Positions 1 through 10,733 of a stretch of 64,000 nucleotides of DNA are shown here, piece after piece (the stretch's first letter is position 1; the number at the start of each line of letters is the position of its first letter). The notes below the pieces were generated by a model that worked only from the letters and a program-made list of their open reading frames with translations, did no database searches and was not told where the DNA came from. A program made the position numbers and the translations under genes. The stretch is from Gavia stellata (lineage: Eukaryota > Chordata > Aves > Gaviiformes > Gaviidae): contig NC_082596.1 of assembly GCF_030936135.1 (NCBI RefSeq), positions 1,402,155 through 1,466,154 on the forward strand. The letters are read 5' to 3'.

Positions 1-540
1 AGCCCTCTGTAGATCCTTAAACTGAACTGACCCCAATACTGAGCCCAGGGGTACACCATTTGTGACCAGCCGCCAACTGGATTTAACTCCATTCACCACA
101 ACTCTTTGGGCCCGGCCATCCAGACAGTTTTTTACCCAGCAAACAGTTTGCCCGTCCAAGCCACGAGCAGCCAGTTTCTCCACCGGAATGGTTCGGGAAA
201 TGGTGTCAAAGGCTTTACAACAGTCCAGGTAAACAACATCCACAGCCTTTCCCTCATCCACTAAGCAGCTCACCTTGTCACAGGAGGAGATCAGGTGAGT
301 CAAGCAGGACCTGCCTTTCACAAAGCCATCCTGACTGGGCCTGATTGCCTCCTTGTCCTGTATGTGCTGTGTGATGGCACTCAAGATGATCTACTCCATA
401 CCCTTTCATGGAACCGAGCTCACACTAACAGGCCTGGAGTTCCCCAGACCCTCCTTGTGGCCCTTCTTGCAGATGGGCATCACATTTGCTAACCTCCAGT
501 CAACTGGGACCTCCCCAGTTACACATGAGCGCTCATAAAT
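1..540 (-). mobile_element. CR1 LINE fragment, antisense, running off the left edge
   Basis: Read on the minus strand this is decayed CR1 reverse transcriptase sequence. Recognisable pieces are a region like [19 protein letters not shown] and an upstream piece like [20 protein letters not shown]. The same element is more complete at 29,005-30,445. The reading frame is broken, so it is a relic. Confidence 0.85.
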
Positions 541-559
541 GATTGGAAGTGGCTTGGTT

Positions 560-1412
560 TGATACAACCTTAAAACAAGAGGGGCACCAGGACAACCACA
601 GAGCACACCCAAGGGGAAAAGCCAGGCCTAAAGACAGGATTAGCGAGATGGCAGCAAGCCGGGGAAAGAGCAAATGCGATGGAAGTGGCCTCAAGTTGCG
701 CCAGGGGAGCTTTAGGCTGGATATTAGGAAAAATTTCTTCCCTGAGAGAGTGGTGAAGCATTGGAACAGGCTGCCCAGGGAGGTGGTGGAGTCACCATCA
801 CTGGAGGTGTTCAAGGAATGTGTGGACGTTGCATTGCAGGAAATCGTTTAGAGGGTATGGCGGTGCTGGTTTGATGGTTGGACTTGATCATGTTACAGGT
901 CTTTTCCAACCTTGATGATTCTGTGATTCTGTGAAGTGCAGAGCCTCATGACCGGCACACCCACAAAGCCCAGAACAGCCTTCCAGGGCCGCAAGGAAAT
1001 GAGGCCCCTCTTCACAACGCACCCGCAAACCACACCACACGAGTGCCACGGGATGACCTCAGGGACAACACCCCACCTCTCCTACACTTTGGACACATCT
1101 GCCAATTACTCTGACACGCACCTTCCATGCAAATCCTCCCAAATACCTAGTCTCACTTAAAAGCTCCCGCCAGGGCCATGTGGACACATAATCAAGAGGA
1201 GGACATTAAAAAGGGAGAACTGTGGGAAGGAAAACATGTCCAACCTCATTACACACCAGGTTGTGGCATGCAACGCCTGCTTGCTGAAAAATACCGTCAT
1301 GCGCAAAGGCTGTCTCACCCCCTTGGGCACTCGGGGACCAGCATAAAAGCCGGCCCAGCACCTCTCTCCCTCACACACTTCTCCTGACACCTTCTCCTCT
1401 GCGGTCAACAAG
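560..1412 (+). promoter_or_regulatory. A1 keratin promoter (type P1), TATA box and noncoding exon 1
   Basis: The upstream block shared by all eight genes runs to the TATA box ATAAAAG at 1343-1349. Transcription should begin about 25-30 bp downstream. Noncoding exon 1 ends at 1412 before donor GTGAGC (1413), and the 209-bp intron ends with AG at 1620-1621. The TATA context is the P1 type, GACCAGCATAAAAGCCGG, shared with A4 and B2. A CR1 tail splits the distal part of the block. Confidence 0.8.
640..936 (+). mobile_element. CR1 3'-end fragment inside the A1 promoter block
   Basis: This is a 5'-truncated CR1 tail. It encodes the typical C-terminal motif [20 protein letters not shown] and ends in the CR1 terminal octamer repeat (GATTCTGT repeated). 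It interrupts the conserved keratin upstream block. The same insertion is present upstream of A4 (30,580-30,848) and absent upstream of the other six genes. Confidence 0.85.
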
Positions 1413-1641
1413 GTGAGCCTGAAACCCCTTCCCCTCCTTCTCTAGACGCAGCTGGCCTGCCTCTTCCAGTACGATCTGCCTCCACACTCAGCAGCCCTGA
1501 TGTCTCCCCACCACCACACTCCCCATAGCCCCACACCACGACTCCCCACTCCCTCGACCTCCTGCAAAACCACCCCTCGCACCCCCATTCCCCTCCGCTT
1601 CCTCAACACCCTCTCTTCCAGGGACCCTCCACACCACAGAC

Positions 1642-1950
1642 ATGGCCTGCTACGACCTCTGCCGCCCCTGCGGACCCACCCCGCTGGCTGACAGCTGCAA
1701 CGAGCCCTGTGTCAGGCAGTGCGAGGACTCCCGTGTCGTCATCCAGCCTCCCGCCGTGCTCGTCACCCTGCCAGGACCCATCCTCAGCTCCTTCCCACAG
1801 AACACCGCCGTCGGATCCTCCTCATCCGCTGCCGTGGGCAACATCCTCAGCTCCCAGGGAGTGCCCATCTCCTCCGGCGGCTTCGGCTACGGCTATGGCT
1901 TTGGAGGCCTGGGCTGCTTCGGCGGCAGGAGAGGCTGCTACCCCTGCTAA
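1642..1950 (+). CDS. Feather beta-keratin A1 (102 aa)
   Basis: Structural protein of feather cells that polymerises into 3-4 nm filaments cross-linked by disulfides. The N-terminus has the avian feather-keratin Cys pattern (Cys 3, 7, 10, 19, 23, 27). The central part from about residue 32 to 63 is the conserved Val/Ile/Pro-rich filament-forming beta segment, including [20 protein letters not shown]. The tail is Gly/Tyr-rich, [17 protein letters not shown], with Cys 92, 99 and 102. From memory, typical chicken feather keratins are about 98 aa and lack this longer Gly/Tyr tail and one of these cysteines. The whole coding region is in exon 2, with the ATG 20 bp after the acceptor at 1621, the usual feather-keratin layout. 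Distinguishing residues are ADSC (16-19), PPAVLV and VPISS. No frameshift or premature stop is present. The exact keratin subfamily is not resolved. Confidence 0.95.
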   Translation: MACYDLCRPCGPTPLADSCNEPCVRQCEDSRVVIQPPAVLVTLPGPILSSFPQNTAVGSSSSAAVGNILSSQGVPISSGGFGYGYGFGGLGCFGGRRGCYPC

Positions 1951-2220
1951 GGGCCCTCGCCACTACCCCTGACACCAACCACCCACATCCTGGAAACCAC
2001 GGCATGGATTGAGGACATAACTCCGGGCCCTTCCTGGCACGTTGACCTGCTGTCCACAGCTCCTCCGCTCAAGGCACCAAGCAAGAAGGCAGGGAAGGGG
2101 CCTGCCCGGGCTGCCTGGAAACATGGCCCATGTACCTCCTCCTCTTCTCCCACCTCCTTCTTTGCACCTCACACCAGCTCCCCTCCACATGGTGCTCCTG
2201 CATTTTCACTCTTTTGCCTC

Positions 2221-2226
2221 AATAAA
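2221..2226 (+). terminator. A1 polyadenylation signal AATAAA
   Basis: A canonical AATAAA lies 271 bp after the stop codon in the sequence CTCAATAAAGTTCTCCTGC, which is conserved at the 3' end of seven of the eight array genes. The 3' UTR is type T1, without the 142-bp insertion found in B1 and B2. Confidence 0.85.
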
Positions 2227-2521
2227 GTTCTCCTGCATCCCAGCCTCAAATGCCTCCACTTTTCTTCACCCAAGAAGAAACAGGGCTTAAAAGCCCATCA
2301 CGGTTGGTGGAAAAGGGCAACAACACCTCTCCTATGAAACAGGCCACCACCAACGCCGGTGCCTCAGGGCTTCCAGAACATGACACAAGCCCACCCACCA
2401 CTTACCCAAAGGCTTTGACGCAATAATTCTCACCTTCGTATGCCTCTCACAAAGTCTCCCCATGCCAGCACACCCTTGACTAACTCTCTTCACTACAATG
2501 ACTCTCATGCCCTCCCAGCCA

Positions 2522-3590
2522 ACAGAATCACAGAATCATGCAGTTCGGCAGGAACCTCTGGATATCATGTGCTTCAACCCACTGCTGAAGCACGACCACC
2601 CACAGCAGGTTGTCTGGGACCATGGCTGGTTGGTTTTCAGTATCTCCCAGGAGGGAGACTCCACCACCTCTTCCACTCTCTGACCACCCTCACTCTGGAA
2701 AAGACTTGCCTTCTTCGCCCATGCAATGCCATGTGTTCTCTACTTGTGCCCAAGGACTCTTGTCCTAGTCGTGCGTACTACTCAGAAGAACCACGCTCCC
2801 TCAACTTCACTCCCTCCCGTCTGGGATTTATACACATTGATGACAGAACCCCTGCACATTCTTTGCCTCCTAGGTAAGGAATCCCAGCACCTCGGCCTCT
2901 TCTCATAGGAATGACGCTTCTGCCACTTCAGCATCTTGGTGGCCCTGCACTGGTCTTGCTCCACTACGTCCATGTCCTTCTTCCACTGGGAACACCAGAA
3001 CCGCACACAGCACCCCACATGGGACCTCACCAGTGCTGAGGAGACACGAAGGGTCACCTCCCTCAACCTACTGCCAACGCTTTTCCTAATGACACACTGG
3101 AGGCTGGTGGCCCCATTTTGCAGCAAGGTCCTTTTCTACCTCATGCTACATTTTTTTTCCACCAGGGCCACAAGCGCCTTCTCTGCTAAGCTGCTTTCTA
3201 TCCAATATGCCCCCAGCCACTCCTGCTACCTGGAATGTTGCCTCCCCAGGAACAGGACTTTGCACCTCCCCTTACTCAACTCCAGCAGATTCTTCTATGT
3301 CCAGTGCAAGGACATCGGGTAGCGCCCGCAGCAATCGTGGGTTCAAACCATCTTTCCCCATGGACTTATGCACATCCACTTACACAACCCTCCCTTTATG
3401 GGGGGCAGATGTGATTCCACTGGCACCCCTAGCCCGGCCCTGAATTGGCCCAGCGTGACTCTTCCCTGCCAGGCACTCCAGCACCCATCAACACAGATGC
3501 ACAGATACCCTTCCTGCCTCACCTCGCCTTCCTCACCAACAAGCACATCCCACGTGGCAAAGAACCCCCAAGACACAGTTACGCTGAATT
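2522..3590 (-). mobile_element. CR1 LINE, antisense, A1 downstream flank
   Basis: The element starts at its 3' terminus (CAGAATCACAGAATCA, the reverse complement of the CR1 octamers). On the minus strand it encodes decayed reverse-transcriptase C-terminal sequence such as SALVRSHVGCCVRFWCSQWKK. The inner end near 3350 resembles the CR1 motif upstream of the reverse transcriptase core. It has several stops and frameshifts. Orthologous copies lie downstream of A2, A3 and A4. Confidence 0.75.
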
Positions 3591-5050
3591 TGGGCAGGTC
3601 TTGGGACTCTGGAGAGGTCCTCACTGACTGCAAGCCAGCCAACGTTATTCCAACTTATAAAAAGGGTGTCAGTGAAGAGCCAGGAAACTGCAGACCTCTT
3701 AGTCTAAACTCAGGACCTAGAAAAATGATGGAGAAGATCCTACTGGGTGCTACTGAAAGGCGTTCAAAGGACAAGGCAATCATCAGCAACAGTGAGTATG
3801 GGTCCACTAAGGAAACGTCCTGTTTCATTTCATAGCCTTCTACGATAAGGTCACCTGCACTGTCGATGAAGGGAAGGTGGTGGATGTAGTTTTTCTGGAT
3901 TTTAGGAGGGCTTTTGATCCTGTCCCTCACAGCATCCCTCTGGACATGATGTCCAGCTGTGAGATGAGCAGGTACACGCTGCCCTGGGTGAAGAACTGGC
4001 TGAAGGGCAGAGCTCAAAGGGTTGTAGGGAATGGGGCTACATCAGGCTGGCGACCAGTCACCAGGGGTGTGCCTCTGGGCTCCGTTCTAGGGCCAGTTCT
4101 GTCCAAGATTCTGATCAACCATCTGGATGCAGGAGATGAATGCACCACTAGCAAGTTTGCTGATGATACCAAACTGGGAGGTGCTGTTGACTCTCTTGAG
4201 GGACAAGAGGCTTTGCAGACGGATCTAGAGAGATTGGAGCATTGATGATTGCCCAGCGGCATGAAATTTAACAAGAACAAATGCCAGATTCTGCACCTGG
4301 GACGCAGTAACAGCGGGCACAAGCACAGACTGGGAGAGGAGTGGCTGGAGAGCAGCCCCGCAGAAAGGGATCTGGGGGTGCTGGCTGACAGCAGGCTCAA
4401 CAGGAGGCAGCTGTGTGCCCTGGCAGCCGAGGGGGCAAACCCCATCCTGGGGTGTGTCAAACACACCATAACCAGCCGGTCAAAAGAGGGGATTGTCCCG
4501 CTGTGTTCAGCCCTGGTACGGCCTCACCTTGAGTACTGTGAGCAGTTCTGGGCCTCACCATTTAAGAAGGTTGTGAAAGTCCTTGAAAGCATCCAGAGGA
4601 GGACAACAAAGGTGGTGACAGGGCTGGGAGGCATGTCCTTTGAGGAGGGGCTGAGGATTTTGGGTTTGCCTAGTTTGGAGGAGGCCGACGGGTGACCTCA
4701 TTGCTCTCTGCAGCTTCCTGAGGAGGGGAAGGGGAGAGGGAGGTGCTGATCACTTCTCCCTTGGACCCAGCGACAACACGCATGGGAATCGTTCAAAGCT
4801 GCATCAGGGTTGGTTCAGACGACATTAGGAAGAATTTCTTTACAGAGACCGTGGTCAAACACTGGAATAGGCTTCCTAGAGAAGCAGTCAATGCTCCATG
4901 CCTGTCAGTGTTTAAGAGGCATCTGGACAAAGCCCTAATTAACATCCTTTAACCTTTGGTCAGCCCTGAAGTGGTCAGGCAGTTGGACTAGATGATCCTT
5001 GTAGGTCCCTTCCAACTGGACTGCTCTACTCTACTCTAGTCTATTCTGCT
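3590..5050 (+). mobile_element. CR1 LINE, sense, A1 copy
   Basis: A 5'-truncated CR1 of about 1.45 kb. Reverse-transcriptase motifs in order are [34 protein letters not shown] and [10 protein letters not shown] (the catalytic Asp-Asp), then the C-terminal domain ending [12 protein letters not shown]. The tail ends in GATGATCCTTGTAGGTCCC followed by a CTACT-rich end. It is split into several frames and cannot encode an active enzyme. Unlike the A2-A4 copies it keeps an Arg codon (CGA) at 4051 where they have TGA. Confidence 0.9.
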
Positions 5051-5059
5051 CCATCAAAC

Positions 5060-5764
5060 CTTCCGCACACAAACAGCACCTCGAGGTTCTCAGGCGCACA
5101 GCCCAGCATGCGCCCCTCCCATTTCCCCTCCACCATGTCCAGTCCCGCTCTGGCCCCACAAACACTGCGCAGAGAAATGGCCTCAGCCCTCGGCACTCAG
5201 CCCAAAGAAAGACCCCACAGGCGGTCACTCCCAGCCTCCCCTGCCTGCCGCTCCCGCTCCCCCTGGGCCTCTCACGGGCCTCACCAGCTCTCCCAGAGCT
5301 CACCAGCCTCAGCCCCGCGGCCGCAGCCTGTGTTCCCCAGACCAATCTCCTGGCAGTCCCCATGACACCATCTTCCTTCACGGCGGGGTGCCAGGGCCAC
5401 ACACACAGGGTCCCGTGTCACCGTGCCCAGCTTCCAGCGATATGGGAGTCCCCAGGCCACGGTCTCACCTTGCTGTGGGGTCCCCAGCTGAACCCTTGGG
5501 GGGATCCCCCCACCACCATCCCCTCTTCACTGCAGGGACCCATGCAAGAGTCTCCCGACCACCATCCCCTCTGCTGCAGGGTCCCTGGACCACCTGTGCA
5601 GGGGACCCCAAGCCACCATCCCTCTGCTCTGAGGTCACACAGAGAGCCCCCTCTGTGAGCTCACCATCCTCCTCACCGTGGGGACCCTGCACCACAGCAT
5701 GGGGCACTGAGCACCAGGTGCAGGAACAAGCCCCTGACCCTGCTCTGCTGGGAAGGTGGGGCTC
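5060..5764. repeat. GC-rich unclassified block of dimer 1, with internal deletion
   Basis: This block follows the sense CR1 in every dimer. Long open frames exist on both strands (a 187-aa + frame, a 123-aa - frame), but they show no known domain and arise from C-rich composition. At 5331 the sequence jumps directly from the segment matching 14,502 to the one matching 14,988, so about 485 bp present in dimers 2-4 are missing here, including the CCAAT triplet repeat. Confidence 0.6.
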
Positions 5765-6737
5765 TGTGGTGGGTTCACCTGGGCTGGATGCCTGGTGCCC
5801 ACCAAGCCGCTCTATCACTGCCTCTCCTCAGCTGGACAGGGGGAGAAAAATAATACACCAAGGGTTCGTGGGTCGAGATAAGGACAGGGAGATCACTCAC
5901 CAATTACCGTCAAGGGAAAAATTAATTTCACGTATTGCCAATAGATATTAAGAGTAGAATAATGAGAAGTAAAACCTAATCCTAAAACACCTTCCTGCCA
6001 TCCCTCCCTTCTTCTGGCCTCAACTTCACGCCCAAATTCTCTACCTCCTCCTCCCCAGCAGCGCAGGGCGACAGGGAATGCGGGTTGTGGTCAGGTCATC
6101 ACACGTTGTCTCTGCTGATTCTTCCTTGCTCCACTGTGCGGTCCGACCCCTGGGAGACAGTCCTTCACAAAGTTCTCCAACATGGCTCCTTCCCATGGGC
6201 TGCAGTTCTTCACAAACTGCTCCAGCATGGCTCCTTTCCACGAGGTGCAGACCTTCAGGAACGGACTGCTCCAGCGTGGATCACCCATGGCGTCACAGGT
6301 CCGGCTAGAAGACCTGCTCCAGCAGAGCTATACATGGGGTCACAGCCTCCTTCGGATGCATCTACCTGCTCCGGTGTCAGGTCCTCCATGGGCTGCAGGT
6401 GGATGTCTGCTCCACCATGGACCTTCATGGGCTGCAGGGGGACAAACTGCTCTACCATGGTCTTCACCACAGGCTGCAGGGAATCTCGGCTCCAGCGCCT
6501 TCTCCCTTCTCTCATGCAGTTAATATAGCGCAGCAGATTTTTCCCCTTCGTAAATATGTTTAGCACAGAGGCGCTACCACCGTTGCTGATTGGCTCATGT
6601 TTGGCCACTAGCAGCTCCATCTTGGACCTACCCAGCATTGGCTCTATCAGACACTGGGGAAGCTTCTGGAGCCTTCTCACAGAAGCCACCCCTGTAGCCC
6701 CTTCGCTACCAAAACCTTGCCACGAAAACCCAACACA
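5765..6737 (-). mobile_element. Solo LTR of an avian endogenous retrovirus, antisense, upstream of B1
   Basis: About 970 bp starting TGTGGTGGGTT and ending ACCCAACACA, i.e. TG...CA termini. It contains imperfect internal repeats built around a CTGCTCCAGC motif and an AT-rich segment with an antisense poly(A)-like signal. I recognise this sequence type from memory as a common bird ERV LTR; the exact family name is not certain. No internal gag or pol is attached. It ends about 470 bp before the B1 TATA box. No clean target-site duplication is visible. Confidence 0.7.
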
Positions 6738-6744
6738 TCCAGCT

Positions 6745-7280
6745 AAAAGCCTACAAGCAAGCGGGGCACCAAGGCACCCACAGAGCACATCCAACGGGAA
6801 AGGCGAGGCCTAAAGACAGGCTTAGCGAGTTGGCAGCAGTGTGTGGAGTGACCGAACACATTGGAAGGGGCAGCGCCTCACGACCCTCTTCACAACGCAC
6901 CCGCAAACCACATCACACGAGTGCCACAGGATGACATCACTGACGACACCCCACCTCTATTATGCTTTGGTCATGACTTCTACCTGCCCTGACACGTGCC
7001 ATCAACACCAGCCTTTGGCCTCTAATACTCTCACTTAAAAGCTGCCGCCTGGGCCAAGCGGACATGTCCTCAAGAGGAGGACATGATATTGCAGAATTTC
7101 AGGAAGGAAAACACGTCCCACCTTATTACTCATGAGGTTGTGGCAAGCAACAGCTGCTTGATGAAAAATGCTGTCATGCGCAAAGATTGTCGCGCCCCTT
7201 GAGGACAAGAATAAAAGCCGTCCCAGAGCCTCTCTCCCTCACACACTTCGCCTTACGCCGCCTTCTCCGCAGTCAACAAG
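6745..7280 (+). promoter_or_regulatory. B1 keratin promoter (type P2), TATA box and noncoding exon 1
   Basis: The shared keratin upstream block starts directly after the solo LTR. The TATA box ATAAAAG is at 7211-7217 in the P2 context GACAAGAATAAAAGCCG. Exon 1 ends at 7280, the donor GTGAGC is at 7281 and the acceptor AG is at 7486-7487 (207-bp intron). Confidence 0.8.
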
Positions 7281-7507
7281 GTGAGCCTGAAACCCTTTCC
7301 CCTCCTTCTCCTGACCCACCTGGCCCCTTCTTCCAGCACACTCTGACTCCAGACTCAGCAATCCTGATGCCTCCCCAACACCACACACCCCACAGTCCCA
7401 CACCACGCCTCCCCATCCCTCGCCCTCCTGCAACACCACCCCTTGTACCCCCATTCCCCTCCACTTCCTCAACACCCTCTCTTCCAGGAACCCTCCACAC
7501 CACAGAC

Positions 7508-7816
7508 ATGGCCTGCTACGACCTCTGCCGCCCCTGCGGACCCACCCCGCTGGCTAACAGCTGCAACGAGCCCTGTGTCAGGCAGTGCGAGGACTCCCGC
7601 GTCGTCATCCAGCCTTCCACCGTGGTCGTCACCCTGCCAGGACCCATCCTCAGCTCCTTCCCACAGAACACCGCCGTCGGATCCTCCTCATCCGCTGCCG
7701 TGGGCAACATCCTCAGCTCCCAGGGAGTGCCCGTCTCCTCCGGTGGCTTTGGCTACGGCTTCGGCTTTGGAGGCCTGGGCTGCTTCAGCGGCAGGAGAGG
7801 CTGCTACCCCTGCTAA
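7508..7816 (+). CDS. Feather beta-keratin B1 (102 aa)
   Basis: Same architecture as A1: nine cysteines, conserved beta segment, Gly/Tyr-rich tail. It carries the alternative residue set ANSC, PSTVVV and VPVSS, and a tail [16 protein letters not shown] with Ser in place of Gly after Phe 93. The frame is open upstream to 7187 through the intron, but the 3' splice site at 7486-7487 and identity with the other seven paralogues fix the start at 7508. The only gene with both the P2 promoter and the T2 3' UTR. Confidence 0.95.
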   Translation: MACYDLCRPCGPTPLANSCNEPCVRQCEDSRVVIQPSTVVVTLPGPILSSFPQNTAVGSSSSAAVGNILSSQGVPVSSGGFGYGFGFGGLGCFSGRRGCYPC

Positions 7817-8030
7817 GGGCCCTCAACACCACCCCTGACACCAAGCACCCACATCCGGGAGGACACGGAATCGATTGAGGACGCACCTCCAGGATGTCAC
7901 TGGGACGTAGACCTGGCGCCCGTGGCTCTTCTTCTCAAGGGAAAACGCAAGGAAGCAGGGAAGGGGCCAGCCCAGGCTGCCTGGAAACATGGCCCATGTA
8001 CCTCCTCCGCTTCTCCCACCTCCTTCTTTG

Positions 8031-8172
8031 AATCGCCCCTTCTGCTATGTCCACTACTCTCTGCTGCAAACACCTTCTTGCAAGCCAACAACCAGCCGAG
8101 ACCAGGAAGATCTTGCTGCTCTGACAAGATCTTTCTCACACAAGGGACCTTGGCTGACGGGTGCCCTACTTG
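8031..8172 (+). repeat. 142-bp insertion in the B1 3' UTR (type T2), with a hairpin
   Basis: Relative to the T1 3' UTRs, 142 bp lie between TTCTTTG and CACCTCACACC. The insertion is absent from A1-A4, B3 and B4 and present in B2 (17,762-17,903). It contains a perfect 9-bp inverted repeat, AAGATCTTG at 8107-8115 and CAAGATCTT at 8125-8133, with a 9-nt loop. Its origin is not recognised. Confidence 0.8.
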
Positions 8173-8228
8173 CACCTCACACCGGCTCTCTTCCACTTTT
8201 CACTCCTTCCTTTTCACTCTTTTGCCTC

Positions 8229-8234
8229 AATAAA
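8229..8234 (+). terminator. B1 polyadenylation signal AATAAA
   Basis: Canonical AATAAA in the conserved keratin context CTCAATAAAGATGTCCTGC, 413 bp after the stop codon because of the T2 insertion. Confidence 0.85.
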
Positions 8235-8570
8235 GATGTCCTGCATCCCAGCATGACACGCCTCCACTTCCTTTCTTTCCCAAGGCTCTTCCAACTTCAC
8301 ACAGCACAAAGCCAGGGCTCAAAAGGCCCTCAGGGTGGGTGGAAAAGGGCTACAAGACCTCTCTTAGGAACTACGTCCCCAGCAACAACAACAACAACAC
8401 AGACCGCTAAACGGGGGCTTCCAGCCCATGACACAAGCCCTTCACTTGCACAAACAAAGGCTCGGACATGCTAATGCACTTCTACCCATGCCTCTGACGC
8501 AACCTCCCCATGGCACCACGTCCTTGACCAACTCTCTTCCCCAGCACGACTCCCTGCCCAGCACAGCAAG

Positions 8571-9470
8571 CAGAATTACAGCAAACAGAATCAGTGAGGG
8601 CACAAGGAAACTCAGGAAATCATCTACTTCAACCCAACCTGCTCAGGCACGGTCAGCCCGAGCAGACTGTCCACGACCACGGCCAGCCAGGTTTTCAGTA
8701 TCTCCAAGGATGGAGACTCCGACACCTCTCTGCGCTGCCGGTTCCACTGCTTGACCACCCTCACACTGGAAGAGGCTTGCCTTCTCTTCCAAGGATATGG
8801 CACATCTTTTCAGCTTGGTCCACTCACCTGTGGTGGGTTGACCCTGGCTCAACTCCAGGTGCCCACCCAGTTTGCACTCAACCTCACTGGCTACTTATGC
8901 AAACCCATAATTTCTTGGGTGGTCTATGAGAAATTAAGGGGAGAAAACGTCAAAGGCTTTACTGAAAAGTCAACGTAAACACCAGCCACGGCTCTCTCCT
9001 CGTCCACAAAGCTAGTCACTTCAAAGTAGAAGACACACAGGTTGGCCAAGCATGATTTCCCCTTTGTAAATCCATGCTGAAAACTCCCCATCACCTCGTT
9101 GTCCTTACGGGGATTGGCAGTGCCTTCCAAGAGGGTTTACTACATCACCTTCTTAGAAACGAGGTCAGGCTAGGAAACCTCTACTTTCCCAGATCTTCCT
9201 TCCTGATCTTCTCCAAGATACAAGGGCTATGAACTCTCTTTCCAGCCATCAAAAACCACTCCCAGGCACCACCAACTTCCCAACAGAATGGAGAGGGGCC
9301 TCCCAAGAGCATCAGCCAGCTCCCTCCACATTCATGGCTATGACGCCTCAGGCCCCATGGACTTGCTTATCTCCAGACGCACAGCATTCCTTCCTACCTC
9401 CCTTCATCTTCCTCAGCAACAAGCACTGCTTGCCTGACAAACAGCCTGCAAAACACTCACCTCAGCTCAA
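8571..9470 (-). mobile_element. CR1 LINE, antisense, B1 downstream flank
   Basis: It begins with a CR1 3'-terminus-like sequence near 8571. On the minus strand it has reverse-transcriptase fragments such as [18 protein letters not shown] (9000-9100) and, near 9350, a sequence resembling the KSMGP motif upstream of the catalytic core. A fragment resembling the solo LTR end (TGTGGTGGGTTGACCC) lies at about 8832. The inner boundary is uncertain. Positions 9470-9924 carry no recognised feature. Confidence 0.6.
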
Positions 9471-9924
9471 TCCAGGCAGGCCTTGCATTCATCAACCCTT
9501 CAGCATGCATCCATCACCACCAAGGCCTCGGCTCTGCAGCCATGTGCTGCATGCTCGCCTCCAACTCCCCTCAGCAATCTCCAAATTCTCTTTCTTCTCA
9601 TTCTTCTTCTTTGGATGTGTCACACCAGAGCCCAAGCACTGTATCATGCCATAGCCCAAGCACTGCATCACACCAAAGCCTACTCTGCACATGTACCATC
9701 CCCAGCTAAGGGGAGCGCTATGGAGGGGCCAACACAAGCCTTTGGAGAGCCTGGCAGGGCTCCCCACATCACAGGGCCTGCGAGCTCTGAACCGTAGCTG
9801 ACAGGACAATGACATGCTCTTCCAATTAGCCCTCCTCTGCCTGCATGCAGACACTCCCAGGGAGGGCACCAAGGAGGCACAACCCCAAACAGGCAGCCTC
9901 CTTTCTCCCAGCTACAACCTTACA

Positions 9925-10504
9925 AGCAACAGCGGCACCAAGGCACCCACAGAGCACACTCAATGGGAAAGGCCAGGCCTTAGTAAAGGCTTAGCGAGCT
10001 GGCAGCAAAGCGGGGAGGGACTGAATGCAATTGGAAGGGGCAGACCCTCACGTGCAGCACACTTCCAAACCAAGACCAGCCGCCCAGGGCTGAGATGAAT
10101 TGAGGCCCCCTCTTCACAACGCACCCGCAAACCACACCACACAAGTGCCACGGGATGACCTCACCGATGACACCCCATCTCTATTATGCTTTGGTCATGA
10201 CTTCTACCTGCCCTGACACGTGCCATCAACACCAGCCTTTGGCCTCTAATACTCTCACTTAAAAGCTGCCGCCTGGGCCAAGTGGACATGTCCTCTAGAG
10301 GAAAACATGAAATTGCAGAATTTCAGGAAGGAAAACACGTCCCACCGTATTACTCACGAGGTTGTGGCATGTAACAGCTGCTTGCTGAAAAATGCTGTCA
10401 TGCGCAAAGATGGTCGTGCCCCTTGGGGACAAGAATAAAAGCCGTCCCAGAGCCTCTCTCCCTCACACAGATCTCCTGACGCCTTCTCCTCTGCGGTCAA
10501 CAAG
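9925..10504 (+). promoter_or_regulatory. A2 keratin promoter (type P2), TATA box and noncoding exon 1
   Basis: TATA box ATAAAAG at 10,435-10,441 in the P2 context. Exon 1 ends at 10,504, the donor GTGAGC is at 10,505 and the acceptor AG at 10,712-10,713. No CR1 tail interrupts the upstream block, unlike A1 and A4. Confidence 0.8.
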
Positions 10505-10733
10505 GTGAGCCTGAAACCCCTTCCCCTCCATATACTGACCCACCTGGCCCCTCTCTTCCAGCACGCTCTGCCCCAAGACTCAGCAGCCCTGACGCCTCCC
10601 CACCACCACACTCCCCACAGCCCCATATCAGGACTCCACAATCGCTCGCCCTCATGCGACAGTAACACTCGCACCCCCATTCCCCTCCACTTCCTCAACA
10701 CCCTCTCTTCCAGGGACCCTCCACACCACAGAC

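Larger units (their letters stand above)
17..9924 (+). repeat. Keratin array dimer 1 (genes A1 and B1)
   Basis: First of four tandem dimers. It contains keratin A1 (1642-1950), an antisense and a sense CR1, a GC-rich block, an antisense solo LTR, keratin B1 (7508-7816) and a further CR1-rich flank. The left end matches 29,931 onward at an offset of about 29,914, so A1 and A4 sit in the same context. Relative to the other dimers it lacks about 485 bp at position 5331, inside the GC-rich block. Boundaries are approximate because the duplicated blocks grade into one another. Confidence 0.8.

Noticed and set aside
4249-4695. 148-codon frame conserved in four copies (also 13,422, 23,155, 34,162)
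   Set aside because: It is the C-terminal part of CR1 reverse transcriptase. Conservation reflects recent duplication of the array, not a host gene.
5388-5951. 187- to 225-codon frames in the GC-rich block as a second gene per dimer
   Set aside because: Frames exist on both strands, run into the LTR, have no start context, splice pattern or domain, and end differently in each copy.
6255-6794. 179-codon minus-strand frame, repeated at 25,668 and 36,681
   Set aside because: It is entirely within the antisense LTR, with no viral protein motif; copies upstream of B2 break it.
7187-7816. 209-codon frame extending keratin B1 upstream (and a 216-codon one at B3, 26,636-27,286)
   Set aside because: The extension reads through exon 1 and the intron; conserved GT/AG sites and the other six genes place the start at the MACYDLC codon.
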